A DNA stretch of 21,625 nt from Firmicutes bacterium CAG:475 (GTDB lineage Bacteria; Bacillota; Clostridia; Christensenellales; CAG-917): positions 1 through 21,625 of the forward strand of contig FR895521.1 in the NCBI GenBank assembly GCA_000434435.1. The letters are read 5' to 3'. This document shows positions 15,493 through 21,625 of this stretch, in pieces. The notes beneath the pieces were generated by a model, which saw nothing but the letters and a program-made list of their open reading frames with translations, searched no databases and was not told the DNA's origin. The translations under genes were made by a program, and so were the position numbers. Within the stretch, counting starts at the first letter, position 1, and each line of letters opens with the position of its first letter.

Positions 15493-15957
15493 TCAGTTGA
15501 GTTTGAGCTCAACGGGGCATTGTGCCTGATGGTCATGCTCTGCACCGACGTAAACGCGGAGCTTTTTGAGCATTTTTGCGCCGAGGGTGTTCTTGGGGAG
15601 CATGCCCTTGACTGCCTTGTACACGACGAATTCGGGCTTTTCAGCCATCAATTTCTTGTATTGGATCTCTTTGAGTCCGCCGATGTAACCTGTGTGATAA
15701 CGATAGTATTTGTCCTCGAGTTTCTTGCCAGTGAGAACGACCTTTTCGCAGTTGATTATGATAACATGGTCGCCGCAGTCGACGTTGGGAGTGTACTCGG
15801 GTTTGTTCTTCCCTTTAAGGATAGAAGCAACTTGAGACGCAAGGCGGCCGAGAACCATATCGGTTGCATCGACAACGTACCACTTGCTTTCCACTTCGCC
15901 GGGCTTTGCCATATAAGACTTATTGTTTTTTGCCATTGTAGACAAATCCTTAGCCAT
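15493..15957 (-). CDS. rplM: 50S ribosomal protein L13
   Basis: From the ATG at 15957 this is a 154-residue L13. The family body begins SYMAKPGEVESKWYVVDA and includes LGRLAS, the KYYRYHTGYIGG loop, and a conserved KGMLPKNTLG segment. L13 is an early-assembly protein of the large subunit. GGAGG at 15966-15970 is eight bases before the chosen ATG, while a TTG at 15972 overlaps that site and is rejected. This start gives about 14 extra N-terminal residues relative to the common form, with three near-repeats MAKD, MAKN and MAKP at in-frame ATGs; the internal ATG at 15930 would give a more usual length but has no clear site. The leader can pair with the ribosome binding site, suggesting autoregulation. 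rpsI follows in the operon. Confidence 0.97.
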   Translation of the reverse strand: MAKDLSTMAKNNKSYMAKPGEVESKWYVVDATDMVLGRLASQVASILKGKNKPEYTPNVDCGDHVIIINCEKVVLTGKKLEDKYYRYHTGYIGGLKEIQYKKLMAEKPEFVVYKAVKGMLPKNTLGAKMLKKLRVYVGAEHDHQAQCPVELKLN

Positions 15958-16051
15958 TGTGCTAACCTCCAAAAAATTGTTTTCGCAAGAGCAAGGGTTC
16001 GATCGGAGGGGCTAGTTCTTCTCGCATTCCGTACTTCTTCCAAAAATATGC
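15958..16051 (-). promoter_or_regulatory. rplM leader with predicted Shine-Dalgarno-sequestering helix
   Basis: The leader of about 94 nt contains, on the minus strand, CUAG-CC-CCUCC (16005-16015) which can pair with the Shine-Dalgarno segment GGAGGUUAG (15962-15970). That gives nine pairs, including one G-U, with a 2-nt bulge and a loop of 34 nt. This would block L13 translation. L13 leaders with autoregulatory roles are known in Firmicutes; whether this one matches that published structure I cannot say. Confidence 0.5.
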
Positions 16052-16057
16052 TTGATA

Positions 16058-16086
16058 ATAATATTAAATATAACAAAATAAGTCAA
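16058..16086 (-). promoter_or_regulatory. Promoter of rplM-rpsI
   Basis: On the minus strand TTGACT (16081-16086) and TATTAT (16058-16063) are 17 bp apart in AT-rich DNA, with an expected start near 16051. A palindrome AACGCGTT (16119-16126) lies upstream of the -35. Confidence 0.8.
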
Positions 16087-16150
16087 GCGTTTTTCTCAAA
16101 AATCGAATATTTTTTGCAAACGCGTTGCATATTCTGTCGTTCGTCGTCAT

Positions 16151-18253
16151 TTATCTTGCGTTTTCGACACGAATTTTCATGGGCTTGCAGGGCATTTTTG
16201 CAAGGTTTTCAAGCGACGATTTTTGCTCGTTTACAAAAACGTCCGCATCCTTAACGCCTGCAAAAGACAGCATTAGACTTTCGGTTTTCACGCCGTCGGG
16301 AATGATTATGACGTCGCATCCGCTCTCGTCTTTTTTCATTGCGACGGAGATTTTGCCTTGCTCGTCGAACATGGTGTACACGTTGTTTCCGAGGTAAACT
16401 TTGAGTCCGATATCCTTGAATTCCGTCGAATTACCGTTTGCGTGCAAAAGCGGTATTATGCCGCCTTCCTTGACGAACACGGGGTATCTTTCAAACGGGC
16501 ACTCGATCGTATATTCCTTTCCTCCCTCGTATTTTTCATCCGTGAAAAAGTCGAACCACACTCCGTCGGGAAGCCAGATTGTTTGCTTGGCAACGCCGTT
16601 TTTGCCCTTGCTCGTGACGGGGCAAACATACATTTGTTCGCCGAAATAATACTGATTTTGCCACTTTTTGTCGTATGCGCGGCTGTCTTTACAATAGTAG
16701 TACGTCGGGCAAACAAGCGGCACGCCCTCTGTTGCGGTGTGGACGTTTGCGGTGTACAAATACGGCAAAAGTCTATGGCGCAAGCGCAAAAAATCTTCCG
16801 CAATATTCTCGACCTGAGGATAATTCCACGGTTCTTTGCTCATGCCTTTGTTGCTTGAATGCAGGCGGTTTATCGGAGAAAATACGCCAAACTGCAACCA
16901 TCTCAAATACAGTTCGTTGTCGCCTTTGCCGAACATGTGTCCGCCGATGTCGTGCGACCACCACGTGTAGCCTGCGTTTGACGCAAGCGCCGTAAAATAC
17001 GGCTGGAAATCCAAACTCTTCCAGCACACCACCGTATCTCCCGAAAATCCGAGCGGATAGCGATGAGACCCCATCCCCGCGTATCTCGACAAAATTACGC
17101 TGTTGTTGCCGTCGCGGTTGATATCGAGCATATGATAGTGATTGAGCAGCCACAGCGGATCAAGCCCCTTCATCTTGGACTTCGTGCCTTGCTGCCAATC
17201 TATCCACCAAAAATCCACTCCCATTTTTTCGTATGGATGATGCAAAATGTCGAAATACGCATTGCGGAATTTCTCGTCGGTGAGATCGAACTCTATAGTG
17301 CGTTTGGTTTGCGGATCGACGCCGCAAGCGCGCGCCATATCGGGATACTGCTGTTCAAAATATCTCACGCCGTCGCGCGGATGCAAATTCATTGTTACGG
17401 CAAGATTTCTTCCTTTGAGATTTTGCAAAAAGCCTTCGGGATCGGGGAACAATTCCTTTTCAAACGTGTAGCCTGTCCACCCTGCGCCTTGAAAAGACTT
17501 GTAGTCTGCGTCTTTGGGAACGTTTGTTACGATGTGCCAGTCCATGTCTATCGTGGCAACCGTAAGCGGAACGTTTTTGTCCTCGAATTCGTCCATAAGG
17601 GCAAGATATTCCTTGTCGGTGTAGGCATGATAGCGTGACCACCAGTTGCCAAGCGCGTACTTCGGCAAAAGCGGAGTGAATCCCGAAAGCGAATAGAACT
17701 CTTTGAGTCCGCCGAGATAATCGTCTTTGAAAGCAAACAAATACTTGTCTACGCAAGACGTCGGACGAGGGGAAACACTGCCGTCTACGTTCAAAAGCAC
17801 GGACGACGAGTCGTCGATTTCGCTAACGCCGTTGGTTGCAAAAATGCCTTTTCTGATATGAGCGAGGCAAAAATGGTCTTTCTTTTCTCTCTTGCCCTTC
17901 CATCCGCCCAGCACTCCGAAAGTGCCGTCCAGCGTCCTTGCCGTACCGCCGAGGTTAAATGCGTTTGAAGGAGTCGCGCTCTCTCCGTCCTTGAAAGTTA
18001 CGGACGAAGCAAGCGTTTTCGTGTTGACGGTAAAAGCGCAAGTTCGCGTTTCAATCGACATTTCATCACCGTTTTTTGCATGTTTAAACTGCGGATTTGC
18101 GTAATTTCTGCAAAAAGCAAACTGGGTGCGTTTGTCGGTAAAACTGCCCTTTTCTATACGCAACGTTCTGTCCGAAAGCACGCTTATGCGCACGTCGCCG
18201 ACGATAATCGTGTTCTCTTTTTTGCATGGAGCAAGCTCTTGAGAAAATCTCAT
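16151..18253 (-). CDS. Glycoside hydrolase family 31 (alpha-glucosidase-like), cytoplasmic
   Basis: A 700-residue GH31 enzyme with an N-terminal beta-sandwich (about 1-190), a TIM barrel, and C-terminal beta domains. The nucleophile is in DFWWIDWQQG (D352) and the acid/base is in GFSGD (D406); NWWSRYHAY (203-211), IDMDWH (235-240) and WWSHDIGG (431-438) are typical barrel segments. The family cleaves alpha-linked sugars, mostly alpha-glucosides, with retention. The WWIDWQQ form differs from the common WxDMNEP type, so the exact sugar specificity is open. No signal peptide is seen, so it acts on imported sugars. GGAGG is five bases from the ATG, and a near-consensus promoter lies in the gap shared with glmS. 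No transporter or sugar regulator is adjacent. Confidence 0.93.
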   Translation of the reverse strand: MRFSQELAPCKKENTIIVGDVRISVLSDRTLRIEKGSFTDKRTQFAFCRNYANPQFKHAKNGDEMSIETRTCAFTVNTKTLASSVTFKDGESATPSNAFNLGGTARTLDGTFGVLGGWKGKREKKDHFCLAHIRKGIFATNGVSEIDDSSSVLLNVDGSVSPRPTSCVDKYLFAFKDDYLGGLKEFYSLSGFTPLLPKYALGNWWSRYHAYTDKEYLALMDEFEDKNVPLTVATIDMDWHIVTNVPKDADYKSFQGAGWTGYTFEKELFPDPEGFLQNLKGRNLAVTMNLHPRDGVRYFEQQYPDMARACGVDPQTKRTIEFDLTDEKFRNAYFDILHHPYEKMGVDFWWIDWQQGTKSKMKGLDPLWLLNHYHMLDINRDGNNSVILSRYAGMGSHRYPLGFSGDTVVCWKSLDFQPYFTALASNAGYTWWSHDIGGHMFGKGDNELYLRWLQFGVFSPINRLHSSNKGMSKEPWNYPQVENIAEDFLRLRHRLLPYLYTANVHTATEGVPLVCPTYYYCKDSRAYDKKWQNQYYFGEQMYVCPVTSKGKNGVAKQTIWLPDGVWFDFFTDEKYEGGKEYTIECPFERYPVFVKEGGIIPLLHANGNSTEFKDIGLKVYLGNNVYTMFDEQGKISVAMKKDESGCDVIIIPDGVKTESLMLSFAGVKDADVFVNEQKSSLENLAKMPCKPMKIRVENAR

Positions 18254-18287
18254 TTATACCTCCGACATCGAGTTATTTTCTTATAGA

Positions 18288-18316
18288 ATAATAGCAACTA
18301 AACGCGCGCGTGTCAA
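18288..18316 (-). promoter_or_regulatory. Promoter of the GH31 gene
   Basis: On the minus strand TTGACA (18311-18316), 17-bp spacer, TATTAT (18288-18293). The spacer holds the palindrome ACGCGCGCGT (18302-18311), similar to that in the rqcP promoter. The predicted leader is about 27 nt. Confidence 0.85.
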
Positions 18317-18356
18317 TAGCAAGCACGAGTGAAAGAGCGTGCGCATACAATAAAAT

Positions 18357-20084
18357 ATGTGCGGAATTATCGGATACGTCGGTGAACGACAATCGGCAAA
18401 AGACGTTGTGATAGACGGGCTTAAAACGCTTGAATATCGCGGATACGACAGTGCCGGCATTGCCCTTGCGACGGACAAAAAAATCAAGATATTCAAGACG
18501 ACGGGACGGGTAAAAGGGCTTGAAATCAAAGTGCCGGATATAAATGCCGGCGTTGGCATCGGGCATACGAGATGGGCAACTCACGGCAAAGTGTGCGAGG
18601 AAAACGCGCATCCGCACTTGTCCTTTGACGGCAAAATCGCAATCGTGCATAACGGCGTGATAAGCAACGCTCGAAGTTTGAAAGCGGAGCTCGTCGAAAA
18701 AGGCATACCGTTTTCGTCGTCCACCGACAGCGAAATCATCGCGCATCTGCTTGCCCTCGAAGATTGCGATATGGAAAAGGCAATTGAAAACGTCGGCAAA
18801 AAACTGGAAGGCGCAACCACCTTTCTTGCAATAAAAGCAGGCGAAGAAGCAATTTATATGCGGCGTTGCGGCGCGTCCCTTGCCGTAGGGCTAGGTGAAG
18901 GCGAAAACTTTGTTGCAAGCGACACCCTCGCACTTGGCAAATACACGCAAACCGTCGTAATTTTGAGCGACGGCGAATGTGCGAAAATAACGCCCCGCTC
19001 GGCAAAATTCTTCAAGGACGGCAAATCCGTTGTCAAAAAGCCCATGAAAATCAACCGCACCGCTCCCAAAGAGTGTTCTTGTCATATGCGCTCGGAAATA
19101 GACGAAATTCCGCGTGCGCTTTTAAGGACTTTCAAACAAATATCGCAAGGGGTGAACGACAGCGTTCTCGAAACGTTGAAAAACGCCGACAAAATTATAT
19201 TTTGCGGATGCGGCACGGCATACCACGCAGGGCTTTACGGCAAGGCGATTTTCGAAAAAATATTGAATATTTCTTGTGAGTGTGTGGTCGCAAGCGAATT
19301 TGACGAGGTGCGTTTTTGCGGTGAAAAAGTCGCAGGGGTTTTCATAACGCAAAGCGGAGAAACCGCAGACACTTTGCTTGCGCTCAAACGATGTAAAGCG
19401 CAAGGCGGCAAAACCGTTGCTCTCACTAACGTCGAGGCAAGCAGCATAACTTTCGAGGCGGACGAAACTTTGTATTTGGGCGCAGGCACGGAAGTTGCGG
19501 TTGCCGCAACCAAGTCTTACGTGTGCCAATTGCTCGCACTTTATATTTTGGCAAAAGCGTGCAACGGCCAACGCGTATCCAAAGGCGAAATAACGCGCGT
19601 TGCAAATTGCGCGAGAGATATATGCGCCGTATCTCTTTACGAGGACAAAATCAAAAAAGCAAAGCTGTTTTTCATCGGCAAAGGCATAGACTTCATAACG
19701 GCACAAGAAGGCTCGCTCAAATTTAAGGAAATCACCTACAAAATGACCGACGCATATCAGGCGGGCGAACTCAAACACGGCACCATCGCACTTGTGGACG
19801 GCAAAAGCGTCGTCATAGTCGTTGCGACAAACGGCAAGGACAAGGAACGAATCGAGGCAAGCGTAAGCGAACTGAAATCTCGCGGAGCATACGTAATCGC
19901 AATCGAAAGCATAGGCGAAACGGGCGCAAACAAAACCTACGAGCTGCCTCGAATAAGTGACGATTTATTGTTGCCTGTTTTGTCGGTTATTCCTTTGCAA
20001 TCGCTTGCGCTTACTGCGTCTTTATGCCTCGGGTTAGATCCCGACAAGCCGAGAAATCTTGCAAAAAGCGTCACCGTAATATAA
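18357..20084 (+). CDS. glmS: Glutamine--fructose-6-phosphate aminotransferase (isomerizing)
   Basis: A 575-residue GlmS, slightly shorter than the usual 600 or so, which makes glucosamine-6-phosphate for cell-wall precursors. The N-terminal glutaminase domain has the catalytic C2 (MCGIIGY), YRGYDSAG (27-34), HTRWATHG (70-77) and STDSE (122-126). Two SIS sugar domains follow, with GCGTAYHAG (284-292), TQSGETADT (331-339), EGSLKFKE (451-458), ELKHG (His 474) and the C-terminal DPDKPRNLAKSVTV. The linker segment is diverged (HMRSEIDEIPRA instead of the common KEI.EQPRA). No Shine-Dalgarno sequence is visible; a TACAAT box at 18346-18351 ends five bases before the ATG, with no clear -35. The 103-bp upstream gap is too short for a glmS ribozyme, and none is seen. 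Confidence 0.98.
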   Translation: MCGIIGYVGERQSAKDVVIDGLKTLEYRGYDSAGIALATDKKIKIFKTTGRVKGLEIKVPDINAGVGIGHTRWATHGKVCEENAHPHLSFDGKIAIVHNGVISNARSLKAELVEKGIPFSSSTDSEIIAHLLALEDCDMEKAIENVGKKLEGATTFLAIKAGEEAIYMRRCGASLAVGLGEGENFVASDTLALGKYTQTVVILSDGECAKITPRSAKFFKDGKSVVKKPMKINRTAPKECSCHMRSEIDEIPRALLRTFKQISQGVNDSVLETLKNADKIIFCGCGTAYHAGLYGKAIFEKILNISCECVVASEFDEVRFCGEKVAGVFITQSGETADTLLALKRCKAQGGKTVALTNVEASSITFEADETLYLGAGTEVAVAATKSYVCQLLALYILAKACNGQRVSKGEITRVANCARDICAVSLYEDKIKKAKLFFIGKGIDFITAQEGSLKFKEITYKMTDAYQAGELKHGTIALVDGKSVVIVVATNGKDKERIEASVSELKSRGAYVIAIESIGETGANKTYELPRISDDLLLPVLSVIPLQSLALTASLCLGLDPDKPRNLAKSVTVI

Positions 20085-20141
20085 GCAAAAACACACCTTA
20101 ACAATCTATATCTCCGCAAATTAAAAAACTAACAAAAAAAC

Positions 20142-20172
20142 GCAAAAACGGCATTTAAAATGCCGTTTTTGC
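20142..20172. terminator. Shared bidirectional terminator between glmS and the sirtuin gene
   Basis: A 12-bp stem GCAAAAACGGCA/TGCCGTTTTTGC (20142-20153 with 20161-20172) and 7-nt loop lies between convergent stop codons. The A5 and T5 runs inside the arms serve both directions. Confidence 0.85.
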
Positions 20173-20196
20173 ATAGGTAAGCACATTGTTTTGCAT

Positions 20197-20961
20197 TTAT
20201 ATCGTTAAGTTTTTATCCAGCCACGTTGCGACTTCTCGGCAATCGGCGTTCAGCAAAACGTCCGCTTGAGAATCGAAATACGTGCCTGATTTGTTTATCA
20301 CCGCAGTGACGTTTCCGCAAAAGTATCCCACTAGTCCCGCCGCAGGATATACCACGAGCGAAGTGCCGACGACGATGAGCATATCCGCCCTTTGAATCGC
20401 GCGTATCGCTCCGCGCAATACGTCTTCGTCAAGATTTTCACCGTACAGCACCACTTCCGGTTTTATTATCCCTCCGCACTCGTCGCAATGCGGTACGCCC
20501 TCTTTTGACAAAATATAATCTAGGTCAAAAAACTTGCGGCATCTCTCACACCGATTGCGCCATATAGAGCCGTGCAATTCAAACACCTTTTTGCTGCCTG
20601 CCGCTTGGTGCAAGCCGTCTATGTTCTGTGTGACGATACCCTCTATTTTCCCCGACCGTTCAAGCCGTGCAAGAAGAGCGTGCATTGCGTTCGGCTTTGC
20701 GTCGGGATAAACCATTTTGCTTTTGTAAAAGTCGTAAAACTCTTTTGGATGCACCATGAAAAAGTCGTGCGAGATAACCGTTTCGGCAGGATATTTTCCA
20801 AAGGACGTGGCATACAAGCCGTGCGCACTGCGAAAGTCGGGAATACCGCTTGGCACGGATGCCCCCGCACCCGTCAGTACGACGATGCGATGCGAGTTTT
20901 CTATCGCCGTTTTCAACTTGCTTAGTGCTTTCAAATTGCCGTTTTCCATTTCGTTTGTCAT
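20197..20961 (-). CDS. cobB: Sirtuin, NAD-dependent protein deacylase
   Basis: A 254-residue sirtuin with the NAD-binding GAGAS (31-35) and GIPDFRS (39-45), TQNIDGLHQAAG (111-122), the catalytic H130 in FELHGS, four zinc cysteines (138, 141, 159, 162) and GTSLVVYPAAGL (199-210). The enzyme removes acetyl or other acyl groups from protein lysines using NAD. The symbol cobB is the general bacterial name; the acyl preference cannot be read from sequence here. GGAAGG lies five bases before the ATG at 20961; a second in-frame ATG four codons on has no site. It is divergent from an aminotransferase, with overlapping promoters, and convergent with glmS. Confidence 0.95.
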   Translation of the reverse strand: MTNEMENGNLKALSKLKTAIENSHRIVVLTGAGASVPSGIPDFRSAHGLYATSFGKYPAETVISHDFFMVHPKEFYDFYKSKMVYPDAKPNAMHALLARLERSGKIEGIVTQNIDGLHQAAGSKKVFELHGSIWRNRCERCRKFFDLDYILSKEGVPHCDECGGIIKPEVVLYGENLDEDVLRGAIRAIQRADMLIVVGTSLVVYPAAGLVGYFCGNVTAVINKSGTYFDSQADVLLNADCREVATWLDKNLTI

Positions 20962-20988
20962 ATGAGCCTTCCTTTTATCCGCACAAGA

Positions 20989-21017
20989 ATTATATCACTT
21001 GAAAAACGCTGTTACAA
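20989..21017 (-). promoter_or_regulatory. Promoter of the sirtuin gene
   Basis: On the minus strand TTGTAA (21012-21017), 17-bp spacer, TATAAT (20989-20994). Its -35 lies inside the spacer of the opposing aminotransferase promoter, so the two cannot be occupied together. Confidence 0.85.
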
Positions 21018-21027
21018 GTGGTATAAT
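20999..21027 (+). promoter_or_regulatory. Promoter of the aminotransferase gene
   Basis: TTGAAA (20999-21004), 17-bp spacer, TATAAT (21022-21027), with the start expected near 21034 and GAGGTG as ribosome binding site at 21040-21045. It overlaps the sirtuin promoter by 19 bp. Confidence 0.88.
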
Positions 21028-21049
21028 CTCATAAAATACGAGGTGAGTT

Positions 21050-21625
21050 ATGTTCAACAAAGACATGTACGCGCTTGGCAGCAAGCGTTCGTCCATAAGA
21101 GAATTGTTCGAGTACGGCAAAAAACGCGCAAATGAAGTCGGAGCGGAAAACGTTTTTGACTTTTCTCTCGGAAACCCAAACGTTCCCGCGCCCGATTGCG
21201 TAAAAGACGCTCTTGTCGAGCTTGCAAACTCTTGCGAATCCCTTCACGGCTACACTTCGGCGCAAGGCGACGTTGCCGTCAGAGAAGCGGTTGCAAAGAA
21301 TATTTCTCGCCGTTTCGGCATAGACGTCGGCAAAGATTTGATATATATGACTTGCGGCGCGGCGGCGTCCCTTTGCATAACTCTACGTGCGCTCAACGAA
21401 AACAACAACGAATTCGTCGTACTTGCGCCGTACTTCCCCGAATACAAAGTTTTCATCGAATCGGCAGACGGGAAAGCCGTGGTTGCGGGTTATGACGAAA
21501 AGGACTTCACCCCCGACATTTCGGCTCTCGAACAAGCAATCGGCAAAAACACGGCGGCAGTCATCGTCAACTCCCCCAACAATCCAAGCGGCGTCTTGTA
21601 TTCAAAAGATACGATTGAAAAAATC
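21050..21625 (+). CDS. PLP-dependent aminotransferase, class I/II, N-terminal part (cut by window edge)
   Basis: The frame is open from the ATG at 21050 to the window end (192 codons). The segments FSLGNPNVPAP, LHGYTSAQG, YMTCGAAASLCITLRAL, APYFPEY and VNSPNNPSG are those of fold-type I aspartate-aminotransferase-like enzymes: substrate loop, cofactor phosphate site, and the asparagine that contacts the PLP ring. The PLP lysine lies beyond the window. The amino-acid specificity cannot be told from this part; aspartate or a related broad-range aminotransferase is most likely. A GAGGTG site and a consensus promoter precede it, overlapping that of the sirtuin gene. Confidence 0.94.
   Translation, partial: MFNKDMYALGSKRSSIRELFEYGKKRANEVGAENVFDFSLGNPNVPAPDCVKDALVELANSCESLHGYTSAQGDVAVREAVAKNISRRFGIDVGKDLIYMTCGAAASLCITLRALNENNNEFVVLAPYFPEYKVFIESADGKAVVAGYDEKDFTPDISALEQAIGKNTAAVIVNSPNNPSGVLYSKDTIEKI

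Noticed and set aside
15958..15972. TTG start at 15972 for L13
   Set aside because: It overlaps the GGAGG site that serves the ATG at 15957.
15990..16012. GGTTCGAT word resembling a tRNA T-loop in the rplM leader
   Set aside because: No acceptor, D or anticodon arms around it.

Overview
The window looks like chromosomal core-genome DNA from a Gram-positive-type bacterium, most likely an uncultivated Clostridia-like member of the Bacillota. The reasons are the protein families (RqcP/YabO-type S4 protein, Firmicutes-like RpoB and RpoC, a MepA-type MATE pump, a membrane-anchored XRE regulator), AGGAGG-type ribosome binding sites, and near-consensus TTGACA-17-TATAAT promoters. No phage, IS element, CRISPR array, tRNA or rRNA was seen.

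Left part, read on the minus strand. Divergent promoters near 10.5 kb drive rqcP to the right and rpoB-rpoC-metK to the left. The rpoB mRNA has a leader of about 200 nt with a possible three-way junction. The rpoC stop overlaps the metK start by one base (TAATG), and the operon ends at a hairpin terminator at 1383-1412. Beyond it, a T-rich tract with about 11-bp phasing (probably curved DNA) precedes recD2, which runs off the left edge.

Middle part, plus strand. A probably leaderless rqcP is followed by ispDF (a fused isoprenoid enzyme) and an XRE regulator with an acidic linker and a duplicated membrane hairpin, ending at a terminator. A MATE efflux pump comes next, with its own consensus promoter and a structured leader ending in a U-run. 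That leader is a candidate guanidine-IV (mepA motif) riboswitch. A spacer of about 215 bp holding small hairpins separates the MATE terminator from the terminator of the convergent rplM-rpsI operon.

Right part. rplM-rpsI (minus) starts from a promoter followed by a leader that can pair with its own Shine-Dalgarno sequence, consistent with ribosomal-protein autoregulation. A cytoplasmic GH31 glycosidase (minus) is divergent from glmS (plus). glmS and a sirtuin deacylase (minus) converge on a shared palindromic terminator. The sirtuin and a PLP aminotransferase, cut by the right edge, diverge from two interleaved promoters that together form a 39-bp near-perfect dyad.

The coding content is ordinary housekeeping. 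I do not see a clear new multi-gene system. The most novel-looking signals are regulatory: the dyad promoter pair, the rpoB leader RNA, the MATE leader, the rplM leader, the leaderless rqcP, the phased A-tracts, and the unusual rpoBC-metK coupling. All structures were read by eye; no folding or database search was run.
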